64,000 nucleotides of DNA from Clitoria ternatea (lineage: Eukaryota; Streptophyta; Magnoliopsida; Fabales; Fabaceae). The notes under the pieces are model-generated. The model did not search any database, was not told the origin of the DNA, and worked only from the letters and a program-made list of their open reading frames with translations. The stretch is taken from the NCBI GenBank assembly GCA_037962975.1, contig CM075676.1, positions 29,383,001 to 29,447,000 on the forward strand. Direction: 5' to 3'. Positions 1 through 11,302 of the stretch are shown here, one piece after another (position 1 is the first letter of the stretch; each line of letters begins with the position of its first letter). Made by a program: the position numbers and the translations under genes.

Positions 1-2112
1 ATTCTATAATCTTTTTATTTTCTTATTTATCTGTCACTACTTCATCTAGATTGCTTTCGTAATTATATTGTTTGGACAAACCATATTTTATTTATTCTCT
101 GATTGACCATTTAATACTTATGGATCTAGGTGGGTTTTGTTATTTAAATACTTTATTTTCTTGGTCGTCAATTCTTTTTGTCCCTAATTAATCTCTTATA
201 TTCTACTTAATTCCTTATGTTGTGATATCCTTCTTAAACGTAAATTTACTAGGTTCGATAATTCCTTTCTTTAGTGATTAATTTACTTAATTCGCTTCCT
301 TAACTGCACATAATTCTCTTTTGCCTGATAACTATTTAGTTGTTAATTAAAGACTTAGATATCACTCAGACGTCACAACTTAGGGTGATATTGCCTAGTT
401 TTCGAAAGTCACTAGTTAATTGGTGAGTACTATTTATTTTTAAGTTTAGAGGCGATTGTACTCAAAAGTCTATCTCTTAGTTACTAGCTAACTTATCTTA
501 GACATACAACTTCCTCTAATGGCTCTTTAAAAATTTCTAACATAGTACCATTTCCTTTTAAAATTCTAGATTTTTGGGCTTAATTTATTTTAAGTATATA
601 ATCCTATTAATTTATTTGGACCTTTTTCAAACCTTACTCAAGAATTTAATCTTTAGGTTGTCGTCTCTTTTCATCTTAAGTTTCTTAATTCAAAAAAAAA
701 ATCCTTTCCTTTTTGTAACTCTAGTTCTTTTTCCAAAATTTATAAGGCTGTCATTTCTTTTCTTCTAAGTAGTCACAAAAGTGGTGACTAAATTTGTTAC
801 TAAATTCTTTTCTACTTCAATCCAAAATTTTACTTTTATTTTCTTCATTTTACTTAATAAGCCTATTTGGGCCTAAGTTAAAAAATTTTTAATAAAGTCT
901 CTTTGAGATGAAACTTTCTAAGTAAATACTAATTCATTTAATTAATATAGTTATTGTATTTCTTTTTTTTAAAAAATAGCATTGCTTCTATAAATTGGTA
1001 AAAAGACATTTTTAACTATCTGATCGGTTATTTTTCTTAAGATATGAGAAATTCCTAGGACTATTTTGGCGACGTATGAACGGTAAATTAAATTCCTAAT
1101 AGCGGGGCTTACCGGAAAATAATTTTACAAATTACATAAAAACATCACGAAATTAAAATTAATTAATAGAACCATGTCGAATGAAACCGAGCCCGCCTAA
1201 ACGCTAAAATTTCTAACTTTCTTTTCGTTTGTCCAATCGCGATAAAGTCCTTTCAAGTATGTGAACGTCGAATTACACCAAATAAATTTTTTAAATATCA
1301 ACAAATTTAAAAACACAAACTTGTAGCCGTTGATTACAAAAAATTTTATGGTTTAAGATTTAACCGTTGGATCGTGACGGAATTCGAAGTGGAGGTTCTT
1401 GAGTCTACGAGTAATATTATGGAATGATTAAAAATAAGATCACACGTGGTAAGACCCCCTTACCTCATGAGAACAGCTGCTGCTCGGGGAAGAAAAATGA
1501 TCTGATTGCCAGAAATTCGCCAGATACTCTGAAACGTCCGCCGATCGTCGCCGATCGTCCCCGGTACCTTAGGAGATCAACATGCGTAAATTTTTCACAC
1601 AACAAACATGGGAAACAAGGGGAAATTAAGAAAACAACCATGAAAATTTCAAAATTTAGAGAGTCTAGAGAATCGGTTACCAAAATTTACCGATCACTCT
1701 AAATCTTCCGCCGGTCGCCTCTAATCGTCGCCTAAGTTCCTGATCTCGAGGAAAACTACACATGCAACCAAGAGGGGACAATGGAGTCATGGGTTTGGCT
1801 TCCAAAATAGTTAGGAAAATGCCACAAGATCAAGAAACAAAAACTGTTTTGGTATAAGAAATAAAAACAACAAGTTCAAGAGTTCAAAACGTGATTTTTC
1901 TCACCTTGGTGACCTTGGATGGTCATGGTTCCTAGGAATGGTGGAGCTTGATGAATAAAGCTTGGGATAATGGATTATGGAAGGTGATAAGAAGCAAGTT
2001 TGGTGGCTGTTTTAGGTGAAGGTGGCCACGGGTTGAGAGGAGAAAAGAAAGGTGAAGCATAAATTTTTTTTTCCATGGTGGGTGGTGGGTGGTGGTGGCT
2101 GTTTGATCGGCC
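1..2112. other. AT-rich region without a recognisable gene
   Basis: This stretch has no long reading frame. The few short open stretches (for example around 574-768 and 1424-1702) lack start context, domain motifs and exon-like composition. Bases 1040-1420 are less AT-rich and carry several CG-containing words. Bases 1890-2100 are GT-rich in a way often seen in LTR flanks. It may be remnant LTR or other retroelement DNA, but I could not pair it with a second LTR in the window. Confidence 0.5.
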
Positions 2113-4164
2113 TGTTGCTACCCAATTTTGTCCGGGTCCATTTAAAATTTTCAATAAATAATAAATAATAAAAATACCAAAAAAATAAAAAATAAAAAAA
2201 TAAAAAAAAATAATTTTTTTAAGAATTATTTTTAAGAAAAAAAGTGAACCTGTGGGCTTGTTTGAATTTCAAATTATTGATCTGGGCTGTGGTCTCCAAA
2301 ATTTTTAAATCCTTATCAATACCATAAATTTTTAAACTTCTAGACTTAGAAAATTTTAAAATTCAAGAAGGAGGTTTAAAATTTGAATTTCATAAGGGAT
2401 AAGATTTTAGAAGATTAGAGAAAGAAAGAGATAAAGTTTTTTAAATAGGATGAGATAAAGCTTTTTAAATAAATGAGTATATTATAAAATGTGATAAGGC
2501 TTTTTTAAATATATATATGAGATAGAATTTTAAATATATAAATATATATATATATATTATATAAAAAAATCAACTTCAAAATTTATAATTATATTAATTA
2601 AGCTAATCCTATTATCTATAAGCTATGAGATAATGGAAAAAAAAGGAAATGGATATTATTATATATTCAGGCATAGATAAGGCTTAATTATTATTATATT
2701 ATAAGCATAAGAGAATAGAGATAACACAATTGAAAATGGCTTATTATATTATTATATAAGAGATCACGCAATTCAGAAGTAAATAGAGTTTTGAAGCAAC
2801 GAATGGTATATATATTTATGAAGGCATCCACGCTGGAGGGGAAAGAGGCTGATTAAAAGGGGTTAGTACCCACGCTATTGCCAGTGGAGATTTAGAGAAA
2901 ACAAGTATTCACGCTGGGCAATTGACACACGGCTACAGGAAAAATTGAAATATTAGATACAATTATCAGGAAAATAATTAAAAAGGTATTTTTTTCTTTT
3001 TCCTTTTAATTTGTTTATTATGATTGTATGTAATCCTATTTTATTAAAGAATTAAATTATGGAATCTCTTTCCCTTTAGGAATATTCTAATAATTAGTAT
3101 CACCGAACACCTGTTTGCTAGTAAGTTTAAAGTATTACATTTGTAAAATAGGGAATAAAACTAATATTGGTATATGCCTAAAATTAAAATCTCTATGCTA
3201 GGGTTAATTTAAGCAAGATGTCCCATTAACCTATGTTTAATTTCTTGACCATAAAATATTGTAGTGATGCCAATACGTAACAAAAATTAATATATTCACA
3301 TTAGGAATTAATTTGGACGAGATGTCCTATTGGCTTAAGTTTTCAAATAAAAATAAGCCTTTAATTATCTCAGAATTAATTTCGACCATAAAAATATTTT
3401 GATCACTAATTTGGGATCTTTATAGATTCTTTGGACGAGATGTCCTGTTAATCTAGGTCTCCAAATAAACTTTTCCTTCTTAAATTAATCTAGACTATTA
3501 AGTTTCTCTCTAGAATATAATAAAATCAATAAAATCCAAGGTTCTTTTTTTCTAAAAAAGTAATACATCACTTAAATCAATTTGGATGAGACGTCTTGTT
3601 GATTGATATTTTTTAAATCTTGACATTTTTCAATCTACTTCGAATTTTCTAAAATAACACAAAAAACTACGTAACCCTGATTTCCCCTAGCGCTTGGGGA
3701 ATACATAGGACCGTTAATAATTATTTCTGTCGGGCCCAAATTAAAAAATAAATATATCTCATTAGCTCGAAAAATAAAATTATAACATATTTTAATGACA
3801 ACTTGATTAATTTGGACGAGACGTCCTGTTAATCGCAAAATTTATAATTTTAAAATTATTAAATCAAAAACAAATCCATAAGGCATCTCTAAGAGGTTTA
3901 AATTATAAATTAGTAGGATTATTCAAACTTAAATAATTTAGGGTAACCGTTTAGAATGGGCAGTGTGGGGTGCTAATACCTTCCCCACTTGTAATCAGAC
4001 TCCCGAACTTAAAATCTTGATTTAGGACCGGTATCTTCACGTTAAGGTTTTTCTGATGTTTTGCCTTAAAAACATTGGTGGCGACTCCATGGTTTCCGGA
4101 GGGAACTTAGGAAACCTTTTTTTCTTTTTACGGTCGGCCTCCCGCCGCGATTTAGGTCGCGACA
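2113..4164 (+). repeat. 5' LTR of the Ogre element (2,052 bp)
   Basis: The LTR starts TGTTGCTACCC and ends GGTCGCGACA just before the primer binding site. It matches 12872-14709 nearly along its whole length. A TATA-like run (2807-2820) is kept in both LTRs and is followed by GC-richer sequence, so it may be the U3/R promoter. The downstream half carries five spaced copies of a motif around GGACGAGACGTCC (about 3211, 3315, 3433, 3584, 3814), described in the findings. The short minus-strand ORF in the LTR is not a gene. Confidence 0.85.
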
Positions 4165-4166
4165 GA

Positions 4167-4184
4167 TGGCGACTCCACTGGGGA
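4167..4184 (+). other. Primer binding site, tRNA-Arg type
   Basis: TGGCGACTCCACTGGGGA lies two bases after the 5' LTR end. This is the primer binding site type described for Ogre elements, complementary to the 3' end of a tRNA-Arg. A partial copy (TGGCGACTCCATGG) lies 88 bases upstream, inside the LTR, at 4079-4092. Confidence 0.8.
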
Positions 4185-5066
4185 TTTTAGAGAGTCAAGC
4201 CCGTTTAATTTGTTTGAGTACATTAGAATTATCCTACATAACTTCTTGCCTATGTTTATGCCATATGTTTTGTTGATATATTTTATTATCGAACCTTAGG
4301 GTAGAAGACGTTATATTTTGTATTATTGAACCTTAGGGTAGATGATTTTTTTTGTATTGTTCTGTATTTGTTTCTTCTGAAGGAAGGGTAAATTGCATGT
4401 ATGTATGCCCCTCACACACTACACTTACACTTGTTCACACACTTTCTGAGTGGGACCCTACACCCAGGGGTCTGAATAAACCATTAAGTTTAGGGGAGGT
4501 TGTGTAGCAGTGTCATTTGGGACATTCGTCTCCGTCTGACATCGTGAGAGCCTCAGCTAGAATGTGACTTTCTCATGGTGCCCACACCTGGTAGACTTCC
4601 TACTGTTGTGGTCCACATCATGGGTAGAGTCTGAGCTCTAGTGGCCTTTAGTGATTTAAAATAGCCACCCAATATGAGAGGACACTATTAGAGGAACCTT
4701 AGAACCAATAAAAGGCCTTCAGACAAACCCTGTATAGGGAACACAAGGGGCAATGGTATTTTACCTTTCTTTTTTTCTAAATTAAAAGATTCCTTTTCCA
4801 ACAAACATTTTTTTAAAAAAAAAGCCCAATAATTTGACATAGGGCAAATAGTTCAAGCCCGTTCAATTTTGTGCTTTAAATTATAGGCCTTTTGGATCGT
4901 AAGTTTTTATGCATAGTTTTCCAAAAAAGTGGATGATCTGAGATGTCTGTAATTTATTCACGTAGAAAATAATTTTAAGAAATAATGATAACAAACCCAT
5001 AAGTTATTTTTTTTTTCTTTTCCTTTTCCAGAAAGTAATCTGAACTTAGCGAGTATCCAACGAAAA

Positions 5067-6993
5067 ATGGAAACTAATGTGGATTTAGATGAATGTAGGG
5101 CCAACAAGGCCGAATTGAGGAAGTTACTACATGTCAAGGTTGGGAAAACTGACACTGCTAGCCTGCAGGTTTTAGGAAAGAAGCTGAACCTGACCCAAAG
5201 GATGACCTTCTTAAGGAAATATGGGAGGATCCTAAAGCTTTTGGAAGTTGAAGTACAGGTCGAGGCACTCACTGCTTTAGCCTAATTTTACGACCCGCCT
5301 CTTCGATGTTTCACATTTTGAGACTTCCAGTTAGCGCCATCAGTGGAAGAGTTCGAGCAGATTTTGGGCTTACCATTAGAGGGGCAGGTACCTTACAGAA
5401 GACTGGGGCAGTATGATAACGTTACCTATCTTTCTTCAATACTGAAGATTAGTCCGACCGAGCTAGAAGAAGCACGACTATGCAGGAATTAGATACCAGG
5501 GTTTACTAGGGCGTATTTGGAAAAACACATGGACAGTTTGGCTGAAAAAAAGATTGGGAAACTTTCATGAATACCTTAGCACTTACCCTCTATAGTATCA
5601 TATTGTTTCCTTGAATCGAGAATTATGTGGACTATGATGCTATAGATGTTTTCCTGGCCCGTAAACTTCATCGTGAAAATCCTATTACTGCACTTTTGGT
5701 GAATGTTTACTGTACCATGGACTATTGACATACTCAAGGGGGGAAAAGAATCCTTTGTTGCTCACCTGCTTTATATGTGTGGCTCACATCACATGTCTTC
5801 AGCCAAATGGGCAAGGTTGAGTACCCTATATCAGACCTAAAATGGTGCCAGTTGACTGTGAAGAGCGGTCATAAATGGGCCAGCCATCTTGTTGGGCTCA
5901 CTGCTGAAAAGGTAAGATGGTATCCGCAATGGCTAAAGGTTAACACCATCATTCATCAATATGGAAGTTATCTGAATGTCCCGCTCATAGGCCCTCGCGG
6001 ATGCATCAATTATAATCCGGTCATAGCCAAGTGCCAATTGGCTTACCCTTTGCTCGGACCACCAAGTGAAGAGTCATTGGCCCCCTTTGTCCTTTACTAC
6101 ACAAACGGGGAATACGCTTCTACCCTCAAGTATATAAGGGGTGCTTGGTAGAAATTCTGCAAGAAAGGGAAAGAGTTAGGTGTCAGAAGTCACAGTATCA
6201 AAGAAGAATACTATCAGTGGATCCTAAATCGGGTCTCCATCATCAAGCTACCATTTAGGACATTCGATCCCCCTCTGAAGTATGAGTCATCTACTGGACC
6301 CGCTTTTGAAGATGAAAGGGTGAGAGAAATAGAGGAGCTGAGAGCCAAGAACAAGAAGTTAGAAGATGACTTGACAAAAGCCTATCAAGATTGTGCTCTT
6401 TTGAAGAGAGAAAATCATGAAAAAGAACAAGCCTATGAGAACATTAGTAGAAAGTGAAAGGCCAAAATGATTCATATGTAGAAGTTAGATCAATGCCTTC
6501 GAGCGGCTAACTCCCAGCTAAAAGCCAAGAATAAAGAAAGGGATGTCATTCTTGTAGACAAACAGCTATTGAAACAGATGATCGAAAGAGCAACAGAAAA
6601 TGAACAGAAGGCCGTAGCACAAAAGAGTTTTCTGCAATCTCAAATCACTACATGGAGCAACAAATCAAAGATATGACAAAAACTTCTCGACAAGAAATAA
6701 ATGATGAGAAATAGCGTGTATACGAAATAGAGAACAGATGTCAGGAGATGATACAGTCTATGAGAGCCGAAGTAGCAAATCAGGATGAAATCATTCACTC
6801 ATGGATGCGCCGCTTCCACCAGCTGGCGTATCTGGCTAACGGAACTTTAGAAGACATCCCACAGCTGCTGAGAAAGGCCGAAGAAACAACAAATCCCCTC
6901 ACTACACCCAAGGAGATTGTAGTTTTCCTAGAATATTGTAAAAATCAGCTTAATGAAATGAGGGCTGTGATTGCCCGAGCTAGGAGAGACTGA
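5067..6993 (+). pseudogene. Ogre ORF1 (upstream extra ORF), broken
   Basis: The accessory protein that Ogre elements carry upstream of gag; its function is unknown. The N-terminal piece (METNVDLDECRANKAELRKL..., 5067-5285) ends in VEVQVEALTALA and then TAA. The same frame goes on with FYDPPLRCFTF, a TGA, and DFQLAPSVEEFEQILGLPL, the conserved core I associate with the plant DUF7745 family. After further stops and frameshifts the central part is open at 5777-6151 (WLTSHVF..., about 124 residues). A coiled-coil-rich segment follows, and the C-terminal piece is at 6748-6993. The three open pieces lie in different frames, so this is a pseudogene. The start at 5067 is the only ATG with a family-like N-terminus. 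Confidence 0.75.
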
Positions 6994-7158
6994 TTATTTC
7001 TACTGGATGTAATGACTGCTTTTATTAAAGTAATAAAATGATTGCTTCATGTCCACAATGATACCATATTAGTTTCCACATTGCTTAACTTAGTACTTTT
7101 GAACGAGACGTTCTGAGGAACGGTAAAAGGATGCTCGCCAAGGCTCATGATCGCTTCA

Positions 7159-7194
<36 letters not shown>

Positions 7195-7329
7195 TTATTT
7201 TTTTATTTTTGGACTCTTTCTTTTCTTTTTCCTTTTCACTAATACATTTTTTTCATTAACAAAGAAAAAGAAAGAAAGAGAGAAATCACAGGGAGACATC
7301 CTTATAGAACCCGGCTTTAGACAAGACTC
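6994..7329 (+). other. Spacer between ORF1 and gag
   Basis: Non-coding spacer with an (ATT)n run, a T-rich tract and an A/G-rich tract before the gag ATG. At 7101-7113 it contains GAACGAGACGTTC, a dyad resembling the LTR motif GGACGAGACGTCC. Confidence 0.6.
7159..7195. repeat. (ATT)n microsatellite
   Basis: About twelve uninterrupted TAT/ATT units inside the Ogre ORF1-gag spacer. Confidence 0.9.
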
Positions 7330-9306
7330 ATGGCTGAAATGGATAACGAGACTGAGAACTTAAGGAATGAGGCCAACTATTTAAGGGAGCAGATAACTGA
7401 GTTGACCAAGCTTCTAGAAAAAAGGGTCACAGAGGAGGGCCCATCCATAAACAATGAGTGTCAACCAACTTCTCTATTGTACCCTCCTGGTTTTGCTCTT
7501 GCCCAGGATGCTCCGCCCGCTAACGATATCGGAAACCAGGGCAAAACTTCTGAACCCTGCACCATGCAACCACCATTTTATGGCATGCCATATGGATGCA
7601 TGCCTCCTCAAACCTTCACTGATCAGGATGGTAACCTTATACCCTTTCTGTTGTATGGTTTACCTCCTGTTTATTTTCCTCCTATAATCTCGGGTCCACA
7701 AGATGGGAACACAGTACCCCCGTTAAACCCACATGCTTAGAATCAAGTCCCGAGCTCATAGACCTCTGAGCTTCAAAACACTCAGTCGCCTGTAATTTAG
7801 GCAACTACACTTATTCCGAACCCACAAGGGGAGATACAGTCAAATCTGGCATATCAAACACAATTTCCTCACCTCCAATCACAGCATAATTATCCTTATG
7901 GGTATATGATGCCTCACCCTATCCTCGTGCAAACCACCAATCCTGCTATTGCAAATGCTGAGCCTAAGGGAAAGATGGAGATTCTCGAGGAACGCCTTCG
8001 CGTCATGGAAGGTGTGGGAGGTTTTGGCCCAACAGACGCATCTGAACTTTGCCTAGTTCCCAATGTGGTGATACCCCCTAAATTTAAAATGCCTAAATTT
8101 GACAAATATTAGGGCACATCTTGTCCTCAGAATCATCTGACCATGTATTGTCAAAAAATGGCTTCCCATGCCCTCGATGATAAACTGCTTATTCATTGTT
8201 TCCAAGATAGTTTAGCAGGAGCTGCCCTGACTTGGTATATGCATCTAGAACGTGCTTGCATACACTGCTGGAGAGACCTAGTTAATGCTTTCTTGAAACA
8301 ATACAAATATAACCTAGATATGGCACCAGACAGGATGCAATTACAAAATATGACTAAGAAAGATAATGAGTCTTTCAAGGAGTATGCCAAACGTTGGCGA
8401 GAAATAGTTGCACAAGTGGACCCCCCACTGCTAGAGAAGGAGGTTGTGGCAATGTTCATCGACACACTTTAAGCTCCTTTTTATGACAGAATGATTGGGA
8501 GTGTATCGTCAAATTTCTCTGACATCGTTACCATTGGAGAAAGAGTGGAAAGTGGGGTAAGGACAGGGAAAATTGCCCAAACTGCATCTGGGGAACCTTC
8601 CATGAAAAAACATGTGCAAACTAGAAAAAGAAAGGAAGGTGGGGCTAATGTTGTCACCTATGATTTAAGGAATTCTCATCAAAAGCCATACAACCCTGCA
8701 TTTTTCCCCCAGGCTGACCCCTATAAGTTTATGCCATATCCTCAAGTAGTCGCTACCACTAACAGTTACGCTCAGCCTTCCCCTCAACCACCGCGTTATT
8801 AGTCACCCATACCGCCGCACAATCATCATCATATACCAGTACAACCACCATAACAATGGACTCGGCCACCAAACCCTAATCAAAATCAGAGAAAGATAAA
8901 CGATCATCGCAACCCTATTCAGTTTGACCCAATCCCTATGAGTTACACTGAACTGTTACCACACCTTATCCAAAACTCCCTTATGGTGCCCTGTCCTTCC
9001 ACAACTTTTGGACCACCTTATCCTAAGGGATATGATCCAAGTACTCGGTGTGACTATCATGCTGGGGCACCAGGGCACTCAACAGAAAATTGTTTGGCTC
9101 TAAAACGCAAAGTGCAAGACCTTGTTAAAGCCAGATGGCTTAACTTCTCGAAAGAAAATACGAACATGGCTACAAATCCCTTGCCTAACCATGAGGGCTC
9201 TGGGGTTAATGTTATGGAAGAAGATCAAGTAAATGTTATTGAAGACAATTCCTGTGATAATGCAAGCTTTGTGTGCCCCCTGTTCACCGGGCACTTAATT
9301 TTGTAA
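7330..9306 (+). pseudogene. gag: Ogre gag, broken only by in-frame stop codons
   Basis: Capsid/nucleocapsid polyprotein of the Ogre element. One frame runs for about 658 codons. The N-terminal part is coiled-coil-like (NEANYLREQITELTKLLEKR), followed by a Pro/Gln-rich region. The gag core at 8143-8470 includes LTMYCQKMASHALDDKLLIH, WRDLVNAFLKQY, MQLQNMTKKDNESFKEYAKR and VAMFIDTL. Near 9030-9120 there is a zinc-knuckle-like CDYHAGAPGHSTENCLALK. Seven nonsense codons interrupt the frame (7738, 7759, 7798, 8110, 8470, 8800, 8851), yet I see no frameshift over almost 2 kb. All seven are TAG or TAA, mostly in Gln-rich context, so C-to-T change at CAG/CAA is a natural explanation. Confidence 0.8.
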
Positions 9307-9559
9307 TTGGGAGGCTGTTGAGCTCCCTACAATTTTAATTTTTGATTCAAAATAATTTGTAATTGCCTTAATAACTCAATATTCTCATTGCTATGCCCAA
9401 GGCTTTGGGGTCTTTTCTTTTTATAATAAGGGCGAAGCATGTTTTATCATTTTTCTGTTAATAAATGCGTATTTAAATTTGGATACCTCTTTCTTTGCAC
9501 CTTTTTACCGATTCCCCTTCCCTTTATCCCTCATTCAACCATTCATCCAAATGTAGATC

Positions 9560-10240
9560 CAAAAATGATCCACTTGAAGATAGTAAGGTCACGATCCATT
9601 TCACAACTTTGAGTATTCAGTTGAAGATAATATTCAGTTGATTCCGCTGACGAAGAGGGTAAGGAAGACTATGGTCCCTCGTCCAAATTAACCAGGGAAC
9701 AAAAGGCTAGAGAAATTTAGCCCTATCAAAAGGTAATCAAGATCATCAAGATAAAAAGGTCAAGATTGACATTTCCCTGAGTCAAGAACAATATGGGAAA
9801 TTGATTAAGTTATTGATGTCCTTTGTTTGAAAATGTTGGGGCAATTTATCAGAGGGTGATGGTAACCCTGTTTCATGACATGATGAACAGAGGCATATTT
9901 ATCATTTAAGGAAGCTTCGGTATTGACCAACATAGATGGAGATGACTTTTTGATGCCCATAAATACAGACATAATCAAGAGATGCTTTGCCAACAAAAAG
10001 AAAAAATCAAACAAACAAACAAAAACAACAAAAAAACAAAAAAAAAATCAAGGTTAGCGTCTTATACACATACCAACTGGGGCAAGTTGATGCTTTCGCA
10101 TTACCATATCGGGGCATGTCCAGATCATCAAGTAAGTCGTCACCTTTCTATATGGGGAATGGATGTCATCAAGCCAAGAACGCAACAAAAAATCAATATT
10201 TCATCTCTGTTTCAATCAACCTTAAGGGGATGTAGCTACT
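9560..10240 (+). pseudogene. Collapsed remnant of Ogre pol (RT and integrase scraps)
   Basis: Short, out-of-frame pieces still match pol. Around 9690-9830 the text resembles the segment just before RT (REQKAREI, KKVKIDISLSQEQYGKLIKL). It then jumps near 9830 to GAIYQRVMVTLFHDMM, which belongs well inside RT, so several hundred bases are missing at that join. Around 10110-10200 CPDHQV and LSIWGMDVI look like the zinc-finger end and start of the integrase core. About 650 bases therefore stand for what is normally several kilobases of protease, RT, RNase H and integrase. The matches are short and judged by eye. Confidence 0.5.
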
Positions 10241-11302
10241 CCCTATGCTTAACCAAGGAAATGGTCTACCATGCTGAGCAACAAAAGTACCAAGGGGATC
10301 ATTCAAAGGTTAAAAAAAAGAAAAAAAATGAAAAAATCAATAAAAAAGAGCAAAAAAAAGCAAAAAAAAGAGACTCAGAATGGTCCTTTCTCATTGAGGC
10401 AAGAAAGAAGGCTCAACTCATTTCCTTCGGTACATGGCGTTGGGGCAAAGTTGCCTATTTGAAGTGATACCTGTCCCCAAAAGGATGAAAGTAAATCAAA
10501 GGAGGCCAAACGGGTTTGGGTTTCAGTATAATCAGTTTAAACCTTTTATTGTAAAGGATACAACCTTGATTTTAAAAAAACATGTAAGAAAGAAAGAAAA
10601 GCTCGCTAGGCTAAAAACCTAAAAAGGCGGTCTAGGCAAAAATTAGAGCGACCCAATGAGTCAAAAACCTAAAGAGGCGGCTCAAGCAAAAATTAGGGTC
10701 AAAATTTTGGCAAAGCAACTAAAATTCTCTGTACAAGTAGAATAGGATCCGACTGGGGCACAAGGACTATAGTTGAATTACTTTCTCGGAAGCAAGATCA
10801 AAGGATAAACTCATTGTCATGATACAGGATCAAGATTCTTGTTGTTCTCAGGGATTCACTGGAGGATCTGCAAACCCCATTACATCCCCTACTACCAAAC
10901 TCTTTAACCACATTTGTTTTTTTTGCATCTGATTTCCCTTTGTCTTTTCTGGTACTTGATCAACCCACATAAATAAATGTGCTACCTTTTTATACGCATT
11001 TATACATGAGTTTCATTAATGTGACAAAACATGTGTTTTAACAAAATAAAACAAGGCAATGACAATTATTTTCACAAAAAGAGAAAAGGAAAGTCATGGG
11101 AGTGAGAGACTTTTGTTATTTGTTAGCTCCTCAGACAAGCATCACAAGGGGCGCGCTGAATACATGCTTAGAAGAGAAAATCACCTCGTTCATCCATTTC
11201 ACCCATGAGTATAAACCTAAAATCTATAAAGATTGCAGTTCTAAATGTTTCTCCCCGGATTTCAAACTTGATTTTAATTTCCTGTCGCTGAATATGGCAT
11301 AT
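10241..11302 (+). other. Ogre 3' untranslated region, A-rich part
   Basis: No coding signal. The Lys-rich reading frames here (for example 9982-10467) are products of poly-A-rich sequence. A roughly 55 bp phrase (AAACCTAAAAAGGCGG...GCAAAAATTAGAG and AAACCTAAAGAGGCGG...GCAAAAATTAGGG) occurs twice in tandem at about 10612-10706. Confidence 0.55.

Noticed and set aside
1424..1702. Overlapping short frames on both strands
   Set aside because: No domain, no splice-consistent neighbours, no promoter; treated as chance.
9982..10467. Lysine-rich 161-residue frame in the Ogre 3' part
   Set aside because: Mostly poly-A-derived Lys runs laid over pol scraps; not a gene.
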